Shown: positions 1-11,876 of the stretch, in pieces
Numbering within the stretch: the stretch's first letter is position 1
Layout of the letters: every line of letters begins with the position of its first letter
Assembly: GCA_027596075.1 (NCBI GenBank)
Contig: JADGJC010000016.1
Coordinates: 124,001 to 188,000 of the forward strand
DNA from: Rhizophlyctis rosea
Lineage: Eukaryota > Chytridiomycota > Chytridiomycetes > Rhizophlyctidales > Rhizophlyctidaceae
DNA length: 64,000 bases
Direction of reading: 5' to 3'
Made by a program: the position numbers and the translations under genes
The notes under the pieces: generated by a model
The model's database searches: none
Told to the model about the DNA's origin: nothing
The model's input: the letters and a program-made list of their open reading frames with translations, nothing else

Positions 1-2928
1 CTAGAAGCAGATAGCGGCATGTCCGTCTCGTCGATCTCTTCCCGTCGGCCGTTTGCCACCGGGGTAGCCGCAGTGAAGGCGGGAGCAGGTTTGCTGTAGC
101 GAGTTACCGGTGCTGGTTCGGTCGGCAGCGCCAATGTCTTAGCCTGAACACCTGGCAGCACCATTCGGATATTGCTGATGATCCGCCCCGAAGGCCCTGA
201 CATTTGTCCACCGCTTGAAGAGAAGAAAGAGACCATCTCTCCATACTGTCCCCGATTCATTAAATAGATAGCAAGGAATTCTTTTGCCATCGGATTCGTC
301 GACTTTCGGCAGTACTGGATCACAAAGCGTTCTTCTTCGGAGCTGAAGTTGGAGTTCAATAGAGAGGTGAGGGCGTTTGATCCTGCATCGTAAGACGTCA
401 GCTAAGGAACTTTTCTGATAGATGGTGTAAATCGCACCTGTCGACAAGCAGAAATTCAACAGTCTCTCCAGTAGGTTCAATGCTTTTCCGGCGTGTGACC
501 GCTGCGCCACGGAAGTGAATATTATGCGATGATGGATACCAAGCCCAGTGAAGTCATACCTGCAATTTCAATGCACGCTGTATATCGGTTCGGAGCAAAA
601 TATCCATTTGTATAGCGATGTCCTCAACTGATTCAGCAGCCGGTTGCACAATTTCCAAAAACCGAGCGGCTTCTGCCCATTCACCGTTATCGCGCAAGGT
701 GAGGAGGACTTGATTGGGCCAGTCGTTATTGACCGACGGTTGAGTCAGATATTGTACAGCTTCCTGCAATCCACAGAATGTGTTGATTGTTGAGTTTGAA
801 AATAGACTGGACACATCACATTACCTTGAACCGTCCATGATCCATGCACCAGTACCCTTTCGTCGCATGATAGTAGGATTGATGAATCATGCACTCGTTC
901 ACAAAGGAGCTCTCCTTCCCATCATGGCGATCCAGCAGAAGGTACAACAGCTACGAGAAACATCAGTACAGTGCCGATGATGAATATTTTATTTCTCACT
1001 TACCAGAGAGTCGCGCCACAAAAGTCGTAATGGTTCTATACCATCCAACAGTTTCTGCATTTCGCGTATGTCGCGTGGCGGGTACAGTGCAACTGATGGC
1101 TCAAAGATAAGTACGAGAAAATGAAGCGCGGAACATTTGTGTGCTCACCATCAACTCCACATGCGGTCAGTAGTTTGTCAAAGAAAAGTTCATTATGTCG
1201 AGCCCGTCTCCGACTGAGAATCTGCTCTCTTTGCTTTGCGTAAACGAAATCTCCAACATGATGCTGGTGCGTCCATATCTGTAGGAACATTTGATATTCT
1301 GTACATCCGAAAAGGGAACTGATCCGACCATACCTGCTCGGCCTCTTTCACAACCGGAAGACTTTCCGAGTCAACAAACGTGCACAGCTTGTTCATATGT
1401 AGCACATAAGAGTACGGCATCGCGCTTTCCATGTGAAAGTCCTGCAAAGTAACAATCAGCTCCATTCGCAGCACTGTAGTGGAATTCAAGGGAAACCAAC
1501 CAGTATGGGATAAGCACTGGCGTATGTGACGTCCTGGGTAGCAATTTGTGGATCCAATCCGTCTTGCAGCAAGATCATCGATACAGAATTCAACCAAGAT
1601 GATCCATGTTGCAATGTTCGCAAACCCGCATATAATTTGTGACCAGTGCTGACTGAAAGTGGGAGACGTAAGTACGGCGATCCATCGTAAATTTTTGGAA
1701 AACATGCTGCCTTACCTCGAGTCATCGTCAAAGCTGATACATACCCAACGGGATCGTTTGGAGCTGGTTGATATATTGCCGGAGGCCCCACCTCCCCGGT
1801 CTCCACCGCGATCAAACACGAAACGATCCTTGCACTGACAGTGTCAAGTTGCTGGTCAGTTGTCTTGCTTCAAAATGGATGACGGTTGAACCTACTGCGA
1901 CTGTTCTTGATTTCCAAAAGCAGCAACGAACGTCCCATACTTGGGACTGGGAGCAGCATCAACAAGGATATGGGATACCGGCGCTGAAAAGCCGCACCGA
2001 TTAGTACAATATCGTTAAATGTGTCGAGTCTTCCCACATTACCATGCACCCCGCTTTGGAAACCGCCCATGCGGTAATATCGATCGCCGCCTACTTCCCC
2101 GATATCGATATCTCCAGAATCGGTTCCAAAGATGACGACTGGCTTCGGGTCCGTTGCACGTACATACGACGCAATTGCTGTCACCTGAGATTTTGCGTGT
2201 CAATACCATCGGAGATCCCCGAACGATGTGACATGATCTTACCGGTCGCGGGTAGGAGGTGCCATATGTTGAGCCCTGCAGACTTTTCATGAATACTCCG
2301 TTGAAGGATTGACTGTGAGCAACATCCATGCTTACCCAGCTCAAATTTGCATCATGATGTCCCATTGCAGAAATTTGACAATGATAAAGGTTGCGATCTG
2401 TCCCAACCAACAGGTAATATGCAGACACTGACACATCCGTTCCAGGTATCCGCTCCGTGACGGCGGCGGCGGTGATCGTCTCGCCAAGGTCAGTTGTGCA
2501 TGGGCAGGTCTTGCTCAATGTCAAAGGATTGTAGAGCCAAACGCGCGATTCAGCCGATTGCATGGAGCAGCAGATGATCAAATACTCGACGTTCCGCAGG
2601 CAAGCGTGTGTCACAAACGTTATCCGCAATTCCTGTGCTTTGTATCAGAAACCAGAAGCAAGAAACGAGATCGAGTACCAATCACGCGTACCTTGACCTC
2701 GTCTTCGTCGCTTGCTAGCTCTGTTGCATTGATTTTGGCTACAACAATACTTTTGGCCGTCCGGATCTCGCGGACCTCAATTTCCCGGTCGTTATAACGA
2801 TAGAACCAAGACGCAGTCTGCCGTGTGTTACTGTTTCCCGCTAAGAACGTAGCAAAGCGGCCTCCAAAAGTCGACTCGTCACGCCCTTGCTCCAAGAACT
2901 TGGAAGGGAGATCACAAACGTCTTCCAT
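1..2928 (-). CDS. ELYS: ELYS-type nucleoporin, N-terminal beta-propeller plus ELYS helical domain (3' end off window)
   Basis: Likely nuclear-pore assembly factor of the Y-complex side, acting at chromatin and the nuclear envelope. The ATG at 2928 opens MEDVCDLPSKF; the open frame upstream of it has no ATG. Proposed exons include 2692-2928, 2243-2632, 1892-2184, 1716-1828, 1501-1652 and 1334-1441, followed by more down to base 1. The first ~450 residues are propeller-like beta strands. The next exons give LYPPRD, then YWCMDHGRFK joined to EAVQYLTQPSV (about 810-560), then RFLEIVQPAAESVEDI, and LAIYLMNRGQYGEMVSF near 280-230; this order is the signature of the ELYS domain family (PF13934, from memory). 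The intron at about 385-460 has a good branch site (gctgac). Most fungal ELYS proteins are short and lack the propeller; this one resembles the animal architecture. The C-terminus lies beyond the left edge. Confidence 0.85.
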
Positions 2929-3544
2929 GCTGGGGGATCGCGTGGACGGAGTAGCAAAAGGAGGCAAGCGGCGTGCGAAACCTTATATCCTGAGCATATA
3001 TCGCGTCGTATTCGTTGCGCAAACAACTTCGTGCTATCACTTAAAAATTTGATGCGGGCTGGAGTCCGACTTGGAAAACTTAGATCGCAAGGGAGTGTGG
3101 GAAAGCGAAGTGGGGAGATTCAAATGGTGCAATTGCAAGTCTGGGTCAAGTCTTGGGCTTGTGGCAGCGTAGTGGCTTGGCCTTCGCAAGCCACTGGACT
3201 ACCGTATGGTATGTGGATCACAGTGCATGTGCAGGGAGAAGATGGAAGATGATGTCAATGGCGTCGCGCCACATACGCCACCCCCACCACCTTTGTTGGT
3301 GGGTCTCTGAGGGGTTCACGTTCAACCATGCCTTTGACACTTTTGGGCCTTTGAGCTTTCCAACAAACTGGCTTTCAAGTTGAAGTTACTCTGAACATCG
3401 CCCAAAATTATCAAAAAGTAGGGAGCGTTTGTGACGAGCCACAGGAATAAAGGGTAGACGTAGATAGAAAATCAATGTCCTGTTGTTTCCGCAACTTTGC
3501 AACAACTTCAAAAAATACAGACGACATTCACATTATACTCCTGC
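2929..3544. other. Intergenic, divergent promoters of ELYS and the L-domain gene
   Basis: No coding frame fits either neighbour. The stretch separates two divergently transcribed genes, so it should hold both promoters. No clear TATA box or strong repeat was seen. Confidence 0.6.
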
Positions 3545-5048
3545 ATGGTGACTGCCAGAACAAACATGAGACTACTTAGAACCTTGGCGTGTTCGTTATT
3601 GTTATTACTGCCCAGCAACACGGGAGGTCAGCAAAGTCAACCCCCGCCACCCTCCCCAACCACCAACGGAACTGCACCTGCCAACAGTACCACCGTCCCA
3701 GCCAATAACACCTTGCCAGGGAGCTGCGGAACTGCTATAATCACAACTCAAACGGACCTCGGTAAACCAATACAATCATTCTGATATAAGCCATACTCCA
3801 GCTCAACATGCTATCATCCCATCCAGAGAGGTTGATAAACTGTACCGCCATTGCTGGCTCCTTGACCCTCCAGTCGCAAAGTATATCCAACCTCTCTCCG
3901 CTGCAGAAAGTGACTAGTATCTCGCTCGACCTTGACATTTTTGGCACGTCCATCCAAAATTTGAGTGGATTGGCTGCAATACAGACCATTGGACAACGTT
4001 TCATCATCAGAAGTAACCCGAACCTGGGTACGTTGGACGGCATAACGTCATTACGGTTGGTTGGCAGCATAGAGGTTTGTTTATTTACATTACTCTTGAT
4101 TGTAAACATTGTCGTTGCGCGCCTAGTACTTACACGTTTGGTTATGACCGAAGATCCACGAGAATCCTTCCTTGACATCCATTAAAGCCTTCGGATCGCT
4201 GACTGCAGTCAGTCCGCAGCAGGGGTCGCCGTCGGGTGTTGCCATTTATAATGTGGGTTTTAAAAGTGTTGTTCATTCGGCTCGTAGGCACTGACAATCC
4301 TGTTTGCAGAATGATAACTTGGCTACGCTTGAGGGCTTAACAAACTTGAACACGACTGGCAACCTTCTGTACGTTGGTGGATGCAAAAACCTTGCCAGTT
4401 TGACTTCGCTGCCGCAACAAGGATCGATTGCCGTTACGAACTTAACTATCGATTCCTTGCCACAATTGACATCGCTGAACGGGCTGTGAGTGTTAATCGC
4501 CCAAGCTCATGGAAACATACTTTGCTCATTTGTCCATCATCTGCAGAGGGGCGTTTACGTCGGCAGCAAATGGGACGTCGTTCATTGTCTCGAATATGCT
4601 CGCGCTGACTACACTCAGCGGAATAAGTTTGACGCGCATATCAAATTTGACTATCAGCAACAACCCGCAACTCAACGACATAAGCACATTGGTACAGCCG
4701 GGAGTTACCATCACCGGACCGCAAATATATATTGCGGACAATGACGCGCTATGCGATTTCAGGGTAAGTCATTTACCGCCAGATGGTTGTCTTTTATCAT
4801 CGAATGGTCGTTTGTGCCATGGGATCTCATTGTACTTCCAATGTAATGCGCAGGGACTCAATACCACCTTGCCAGCCACCGTTCCGAAAGCTCAAATAAC
4901 ATATGCTTGTGGACAAGCAGGCTGGCAGAGAAAAATTCCGTTACCAGGTAGCAACGCAAATGGACAGAAAGCTGGATGGAGCACCATTGCTGGGATGTTG
5001 GCTACCATGTTTGTGGGTAATTCAGTTGGTAGATTCCTCTATGCTTGA
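3545..5048 (+). CDS. Secreted, probably GPI-anchored receptor L-domain protein (Ecm33/Sps2-like)
   Basis: Probable cell-wall or surface glycoprotein. The ATG at 3545 or, better for a signal peptide, 3566 (MRLLRTLACSLLLLLPS) starts a secretory leader, followed by a Pro/Thr/Asn-rich stretch. Irregular leucine-rich beta-helix repeats follow, for example LTLQSQSISNLSPLQKV, LDGITSLRLVGS, LATLEGLTNLNTTGN and NPQLNDISTLVQPG, as in receptor L-domain proteins of the fungal Ecm33/Sps2 group. Many NxS/T sequons are present. The C-terminus (GMLATMFVGNSVGRFLYA) is hydrophobic and could be a GPI signal. Introns proposed at 3762-3826, about 4080-4184, 4254-4310, about 4487-4544 and 4764-4852; the second one has an uncertain donor. 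The family role in wall integrity is known; the anchor is inferred. Confidence 0.75.
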
Positions 5049-5826
5049 AACGTGCTAGAATTCGATGGACGGGAAATTGTAAATACAATTGAAGATTGTG
5101 TAGTTTGTACAGGTTCGATAATAACAATGTGTTTTCGAGTTAACATTTCTGACGAAATGTATGTGGCAATTTTGGAACACCGCACCAGAACCCTCTATCT
5201 GCAGTAAATAATGGGCATCCCATTGATTCTGCAATGCGTTTGACTTCGCGCGCGGCGCCACCACGATCAGGAAGGCGCGGGTGGGGAGAAACTTACTCAC
5301 CTTCGTAAATCTACTAGTTCTACTGAATGCCGAGCATTGATCAGTATCTTGCATTGATTGACAAAACACTCCCTGCACCAATTTCGTTATCTTCTACACA
5401 TCGCATTCATAAACCCTCTCCCGCTTCGGTTGTGTCCACATTTTCTGTACATTCTTCAAAGTCTGGGCCCTAGACCCTGAAGTGAAGGCGGAGCATCGTC
5501 CGAAGGCATGGACGGATGAAAGGTGATCACGAAGCCACCTTTCGGAAGGTTTCCAAGCCCAACCGATTTGGGTCGCACGAATTGGAGACAACGCGTGTAA
5601 GCCACCAAGCACGCCATCCTTTGCGAAGGGTGGCCGATCCAGGCAATCCAAACACGCGTCAAGGGGTTCAGTGAGTTGGCCTGCAATTGTTTACATTGGG
5701 TTGAATGAGTCAAGAAGGGGGAATTATAAATAGCCAACATCCCCCCTCCAAAGAGATCTCAGTCCCCCATCTACCATACCCTACCTCCTTTACCCTTACC
5801 CTCCCACCCTACACAACTCATCAACC
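5049..5826. other. Intergenic, peroxiredoxin promoter
   Basis: No supported gene. The 3' half is the promoter of the peroxiredoxin gene. The pyrimidine-rich tract at about 5755-5826 fits a fungal 5' UTR. Confidence 0.6.
5724..5731 (+). promoter_or_regulatory. TATA box of the peroxiredoxin gene
   Basis: TATAAATA lies about 100 bp upstream of the ATG at 5827, ahead of a CT-rich leader. The fit suggests a strongly expressed, TATA-driven gene. Confidence 0.6.
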
Positions 5827-6720
5827 ATGCCTCTCCGTCTCGGTGACATTGCCCCCGACTTCACTGCCCAAACCACCAAGGGCGAGATCCAGTTCCAGAA
5901 GTGGAAGGAGAACTCCTGGGCTATTCTCTTCTCTCACCCTGAGGACTTCAGTATGTGTCTTGTTAACCGCAACCGTCGGTTTAACTTCCTGATGCTATGC
6001 ACGTGCTAATGCCGCATTTTTCTTTTAAACAGCCCCCGTCTGCACCACCGAGCTCGGCCGTGTCGCCAAGCTCGCTCCTGAATGGGAGAAGCGCAACGTG
6101 AAGGTTGTTGGTCTTTCCTGCAACACCCTCGAGTCCCACGAGCAATGGATTTCCGACATTGACGAGACCCAGGTATGCATGGGCTTCACCATTGTTACTT
6201 GAATCGATCGGGCCTTTTTGCTTTTTGTGCTATGAACTTACCAACACATTGTTCAAATAAATAGAACACCAGCGTCCAATTCCCCATCATCGCCGATGCC
6301 GACCGCAAGATTGCCACCGTCTACGACATGTTGGACAAGCAGGACGCCACCAACGTCGACAAGAAGGGTATGCCCCTCACCGTCCGTTCCGTCTTCGTCA
6401 TTGACCCCAAGAACGTCATCCGGTTGATTATTACATACCCCGCCTCCACTGGCCGCAACTTTGACGAGATCCTCCGTGTCGTTGACTCTCTCCAACTCGC
6501 CGACAAGAAGAAGATCGCTACTCCTGAGGGCTGGAGGGGCATTCAGGACGATGTCATCGTCCACAACAGTGTGAACAACGAGGAAGCTGCCAAGGTAAGA
6601 CGGCTGCTTTCCCTGGGCCATGAAGAATGGACCTGCATATTAACTCTTTCATCACAGCTCTTCCCCGGATTTAAGGTCATCAAGCCTTACCTCCGTACCG
6701 TCAAGCTCCAAGATGCTTGA
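5827..6720 (+). CDS. PRDX6: 1-Cys peroxiredoxin (Prx6/Prx1 type)
   Basis: Thiol peroxidase reducing H2O2 and organic or lipid hydroperoxides. Exons 5827-5950, 6033-6172, 6265-6594 and 6658-6720 give 218 residues, the usual length for the Prx6 class. The N-terminus MPLRLGDIAPDF is typical, and the peroxidatic cysteine is Cys45 in the motif TPVCTTEL, created exactly across the first splice junction. The Prx6-specific C-terminal arm is present (VRSVFVIDPKNVIRL, TPEGWRGIQDDVIVHNSV, then LRTVKLQ). Codon use is strongly biased to C-ending codons, consistent with high expression. A TATA box precedes it. No mitochondrial presequence is visible, so a cytosolic site is likely. Identification is very secure. 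Confidence 0.97.
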
Positions 6721-7020
6721 GTCTGGTCCGTGTGCACCTGATTCGATGTGTTCCTTTCTTTTGCGATTGTAATTTGAACTTGTACAAATTTATTTTGAAA
6801 TAGATAATGTGTTATCAAATGACTGGTTTGCACCGATCGTGTCATATGCTACTGAATGCAATACGTCACGTGGGCATCGTTTTGAAGTGTCAATGTGTTC
6901 ATATCAAATGCCGTGAGCAATGGGGTTCGACTGCGTTTGCGCTTCTTTCGTGCTTCTTTCGTTTTACATATATACACTATTGTGCGAACCTGATGCTGCC
7001 TGCAGCTTCGCCAAATTACC

Positions 7021-8329
7021 TTACACCATCTTACAGACCGCCACCCCGTCGGCAAGCGGACCTGCAATGAGGACTGTGCTCCGCTGCTCATCGGGAGCTG
7101 CAACACCCCAGCCACCACCTACAAATTTCCCATCCGACACAAACAACGGTTCCACCTTGTACTTCCTCCCATAAAACACATCCTCCCCTGTGTTGTTGAC
7201 AATCCTCAAGGCACGCGCTGCCACTGTTGACCGCAAACTGATATCCTTCATCGCCACCATCCGAATCCACGCCAATGGGTTGACAACGCCAGCTGTGTAA
7301 ATGTGGCCAGATGATGGGTCAATATGCAGATTATCGCAAGTGGACGGAAGGGCAATCCGTTCCTTCAATCTGAGCCGATTGTAGTCCGCATCGTATGAAT
7401 ACACTTGCACTTCGGGAGTCGTGGTGGCGCAAACGTAGACCGTACTGAGAGCGGATGAGTAGGCGATCCCATTGGGATAGACGATGTCGCGAGCAACAAT
7501 CTTGGGATTGACCTCTTTGTCAAACGAATGGAATTGCACATTGCCGCCTGGGCGTTTAAGGAGTAGCGCTACTTGGCGCATGATGCCGGTGGGATTACCG
7601 AAGTCGTTTGTCACGAGGAAGGATGTGGGAGACAGGGGGGCAATGCTGTTTGGAGATACGAGTAGCGGATGACTGTAAGTTTGTTGGTGCTTGATGGTGT
7701 TGGAGTTGATCGTATGTGTGAAAAGCTCGATGGTGGAGCCTTGGCGGCGATGGTTGATGAGGAAGATGTACAGCTTTGTTGGGTCGTCGGGTGAGGGAAG
7801 TATGTTTAGACCGTGAAGAACCAAATCTGATGAAGACGGGTAATTCGATATGGAGAGCTGAACGAGTTTAGCGGTCTGCTAGATACGAATGCTTAATCAT
7901 TTGACAACGGTTGTCTCCGAATTCTCCCAGGACAAACCTCGATATTGTACGCGTAGAGCTGATCCACAATCGGTACGCTAGTGTCAGTATTTGATCTGCT
8001 ATCAATGGGTCTGCAAATGATTTTCGGTAAGATACAGTACTCGCAGGCTCTTTCCTCAAAAACATTGCGCCCAAGAAGACTTACGGCCACCACTTCATCC
8101 TGCCAGCAGGACTGCCACACGTCATATACGCAATTCCAGACTCGTGATGGACGACTATATCCTCACAAGCCGATAGTTGCTCAAGCACTTTGCATCGCTC
8201 CACTCCAAAGGGAGCGGGGAGGGGCCGGAAGAGATTGCCAGTGCGATATAAACCTAGGAGTCCTGGGTATAGCACTGCGAATACGACGGCGGCGATTGAC
8301 AAAACAGCATATCCTAGTTTGGACGCCAT
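7021..8329 (-). CDS. Paraoxonase/arylesterase-like calcium-dependent lactonase
   Basis: Six-bladed propeller hydrolase of the serum paraoxonase (PON) family. Exons 8085-8329, 7938-8010 and 7021-7875 encode 390 residues. The start is the ATG at 8329 (MASKLGYAVLSIAAVVFAV), which gives an uncleaved signal-anchor as in PON enzymes; the open frame upstream has no ATG. PON hallmarks are visible: the histidine dyad in VLHGLNI and FLINHRRQGSTIELF; calcium-site regions SPNSIAPLSPTSFLVTND, VYPNGIAYSS and CDNLHIDPSSGHIYTAG; and a C-terminal VGGGWGVAAP stretch. Activity on lactones or aryl esters is inferred from the family. It is convergent with the peroxiredoxin gene, 300 bp away. Confidence 0.88.
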
Positions 8330-8679
8330 CGTCGAATATGTACTCTCTATGGATACTCCCAAACCAGTATACGGAGGATGTGTTTTACTCGACTTTGTGA
8401 GGTATCGGCCTTCACTTGCGATCTCATGGAGGGAAACTTTTGGCAGGACTCACGGCAACCAACTTGAAGCCTCCGGAATGGGCTCAACCAGCCACAAAAG
8501 CAACACGACCCGCGCGTTTTCTCTCTTCATCCACCTTCATCTTTCCATCGTGAACATCATCCTATCCTGCCCATCAGTTTCCGGGCTCAAACAATGACGC
8601 TCGCGTTCTGTCAATCAGTCTTTTCACCCTGATATCTTTCCATATCAATGGAAGATATGTTGATATGTGTTGAACTTTA
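8330..8679. other. Intergenic between PON-like gene and RTA1-like gene
   Basis: Promoter side of the paraoxonase-like gene and 3' side of the RTA1-like gene. No further gene is supported. Confidence 0.55.
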
Positions 8680-9807
8680 TTATGAATACTGTGGCTTTCC
8701 GTTCTCACGGAAAGCCCTCCCAGGATGCACAATGTGAAAAACTGCGATGCACGCCACCATCAAGGCCATATCGAATATATACATCAGTTTCTCATCATGC
8801 ACCGGTCCGGAATCATAGCCTTGCGAGAATTCGTACACACGGAAGACAGAACGTGTCTGCGCAAATACGAAAGCCCATCCCAGTCAGCAATGAATTGAAG
8901 ACCAACAACGGTATGTATGACTTACCAAAATGCATAACGCGCTAATGAACTGTTCCAAGAACAATCATCTCCACAATCCGGGGATGCGACGTGCGCGGAA
9001 GAAAAAGACAGCACAGATGACAACGAAGCCGACAAAAGCAATCACTTGCACCACCAAACCCGCCATCAAGATCTTTGATCCGGTTTCATACATGCTGGAA
9101 ATCAGCACTAGGAGCACTATGGTACCGGCCAATTGGATCAGAAAGGAAAGGATGTCGGCGCTGATGAAGATTTTTGCGATCAGCGATGGACGCACTGGAG
9201 CCTTCTTTTCGCTGACGAAGGACATGCTACAGAAATATGTCAGCGCATATCTCTTTGGACGTTTTCTTTCAAACCACAATCAAGACACCGACCTCCTTCC
9301 TAGTATGATGTAATTACCAGCCGCAAAGAAAATGGGTGCAAGGAGGATGCAAGCTTGTTGGGCGGCGAACAGAGGAAGTTTGAACGGTACGCTCCTAGCG
9401 AAGATCCTCAAAATGTAGCCCGCAGTTTCCACTGTTTGTTACACACTTGAATGAATGCACATGGTGGACTACAAACACAAAGAACTTACTGAGAGCCCCG
9501 AAGATTGCAGTCGGCCACATATATTTCGTTTTGAAGTACAATGCTTGGCCAGCGTGAATTAAGCCGCTAACACCAAACAGGGCGGCAGCCACGATGGCCA
9601 ATGTGATACTGGGATTGACTCGGAAGTACGAGCATTGCCCTAAGTAAGCATTGGAGACACTCGATGAAAAGCGGTGATAACGGGTACGTATGATGTGTGC
9701 ATCAGGTGAATGAGGAAGTGCTTACATGGATAATCTGGGTCATTTGCATCCTCTGCCCCCAAAGCTATATAAGCTTGTGGTGGAAGGTTGGCCCAACACT
9801 CGGTCAT
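8680..9807 (-). pseudogene. RTA1-like seven-TM protein with a single in-frame TGA
   Basis: RTA1-family (lipid-translocating exporter-like) membrane protein. Exons 9726-9807, 9490-9639, 9293-9431, 8926-9226 and 8680-8856 join in frame to 283 codons including the final stop, a normal family length. Start MTECWANLPPQAYIALG; conserved segments are GVSGLIHAGQALYFKT, LFAAQQACILLAPIFFAAG, SADILSFLIQLAGT, GSKILMAGLVVQVIAF and LTRSVFRVYEFSQGYD. Codon 211 (8965-8967) is TGA, lying between GLWR and LFLEQFISALCIL, exactly where the family continues through TM7. No plausible intron removes it; the only flanking GT...AG is about 25 bp. Both sides stay conserved in one frame, so this is a very young pseudogene, an allele, a read-through gene, or a base error. 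Neighbouring genes use TGA as a normal stop. Confidence 0.7.
8693..8716. repeat. Perfect inverted repeat inside the RTA1-like 3' exon
   Basis: GGCTTTCCGT and ACGGAAAGCC form a 10-bp stem with a 4-base loop, near the end of the coding sequence. It may be an RNA hairpin close to the 3' end, or chance. Confidence 0.5.
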
Positions 9808-10446
9808 AGTGTGCTATACGAAATGTTTCTATGTGACCGTAGTATTCTGCAGGTCCACCATGGTCCAGCTTCGCAACCACGATCCAGAGCTTTTGTAAAC
9901 GCAGCAGACGTATCATTGCCGGGTCTTTGGAAAAACGGCCGTCTTGACAGAATGAAGGTCACGCTCGCAAAGGCGCTGGATTTGCATCATGCAAAGGCCG
10001 CGCCTGTGTAGTTTTTCGGCGTCCCTCGCATTTGCAACGAACGTCCAACACAGGGTGCGGTAAGTTTTACACTCTTAGGGGAATGTTTTGCTCGTCAGAC
10101 CTGGCGGCCTGGCCAGTTGATCAATCGCTAAGGGTGGGAAGGGACGCAAGCGAGAAAAACGGAGGGATGACCAGGCAACACGGCCGTAGCCGAAAGCATT
10201 GCCGTTTTTGTGCAAGTGAAATTGGGAGCTGTGGACGCAGGAATGCGGGGTTTTTTGAACGCCTGGCCTCGCCCGAGTTGCTTCCTCCGGTGGTCCTCCG
10301 AGCTGGCCCCACTCCGCAGCCGGAGGATGTCCCGCCTCGTCTGTCTTTGTGTCCCCTCCTCTACCGGTATCCTCCAAAACTTTATTTACTATCTGACGGT
10401 TGCGACTTTTCACAGCGCACCTTCTTCTATACCGATCCTAATCATT
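9808..10446. other. Intergenic, divergent promoters of RTA1-like and acyltransferase genes
   Basis: No supported gene. A long plus-strand open frame here (10032-10679) overlaps the start of the acyltransferase in another frame and has no recognisable domain. Confidence 0.55.
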
Positions 10447-11876
10447 ATGGACTTAACATCCTCGTCTCCGCCCATCAAGTTCAACCTCAAACCTTTGAAT
10501 GGCCTACGAGGCCTGTCTGCCTTCATCGTAGTCCTCGGCCACATAACACAATTTTGGGTTCCCACCTTTGCGGAAATCGCCGCCGGGACGCAGCCACGAT
10601 ATGTAGTCAAGATCGAGAATTTATCGGCGGTGTCTCTCTTCTTCGTTATCTCCGGGTTTACTCTAGTGGCCGTCTATGACAAGGATACACCGGATGGGAA
10701 ACCACCCTTGGTGGATTGGGCAGCAAGGAAGTCCTTCTTTATCAAACGGGTGGCGAGGCTAGCACCCATTTACTATCTGGCATTGTTGATTGGAATCGGC
10801 CCCTTTGTCGTGTATGGGTTCATAGAGGTAAGCGGGACCGTCGCTAGTACTCAGATCGCCATAGTCAATGCTATGTTCAGGATTACTATTCCATCCCCGC
10901 TACACTCCTTATGGTTCAATCTCTCACATACTTCGGCAACACCTGGGTGGGACCTCTTTGGACAGTCAGCGCATTTGTCGTCCAGTACATCCTTTTCGTA
11001 TTTGTCCTTTACCGTATGCGGAGACATTCGATCCGTACCCATGTTCTTATTATCGCCATCTGTTTCCTCCTATCCATACCCATTGCATGCCTTTTCATAT
11101 TCTGGCTCCGTGGCTTCATCATGTTTCTGCATTACTTCGGTATTTTCAGACTGCCCCAGTTTGTAATTGGAATGTCGTCCGCGTTCCTGGCTAAGAAGGT
11201 TCAGATTTCTCGACCTGTATGGGGAGTCGAGATCACATCCATACTCCTGCTTCTCAGCATCGTCGTCAACGCCGTGATTCCATTTAAGGACTACAACTTC
11301 CTGATCCAGTTCGTCTTGCCACCTCTTCACGGCTTTTGGCTGATCTGCTTGTCGCAAAGTGATAGTGGAGCAACCGCGTGGGTCCTGAACACCAAAGCAG
11401 CGGCTTTCCTTGGCGACATCTCCTACTCGCTATATTGTTTACATTGGCCACTACACAACTGGATAGCATGGGCCGTTGCAGGGGATCTTCAAGGAGTGCC
11501 AGTAGATTATGCGGGCGGCTATGAGGTATATACTTTGGTGTACGTCAAACATGCGCGATTTTGTTGTGATCACTAACCACACACTTTTTCCCCTATTACA
11601 AAGTGGAAATATTTTAAAACGTCAGCCATCCCGATCCTTCTTATCGTTCCCATTGCTGTTGCAGCTGTGGCTCATGCCGTATTAGAGAAACCGGCTCGCG
11701 CAAGCATCCGGAAGAAGGCTGCTTCACTACCACTTTGTGAGGATGTAGGCGACCATCCTGCAGGCGTATCTAACCCCCCGTCTCCGGTCGACGCAATCGT
11801 TGTAAATTTGTCAGGGGACATTGCAAAACCAACCACCCGAAGAGTGGTAAATGATAAAGAAAACGGCGATCAATGA
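10447..11876 (+). CDS. Membrane acyltransferase 3 family protein (OafA/YrhL-like)
   Basis: Multi-pass acyltransferase that would transfer acetyl or acyl groups to a glycan, sterol or similar acceptor; the substrate cannot be read from sequence. Exons 10447-10827, 10881-11525 and 11604-11876 encode 432 residues. The family signature near the N-terminus is present: LNGLRGLSAFIVVLGHITQFW, with the conserved Arg and His, then LFFVISGFTL, RVARLAPIYYLALL, and GPLWTVSAFVVQYILF. About ten hydrophobic segments run to LIVPIAVAAVAHAVLEKPAR, typical of the family end. The last ~60 residues are a polar, probably cytoplasmic tail. The last intron has a good branch site (tcactaac). It is divergent from the RTA1-like gene. 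Confidence 0.88.

Noticed and set aside
2620..2967. Longer ELYS start at 2967
   Set aside because: The codon there is TTG; the first ATG in frame is 2928, which suits a eukaryotic gene.
10032..10679. 215-codon plus-strand frame
   Set aside because: Overlaps the acyltransferase start in another frame; no domain and poor composition.
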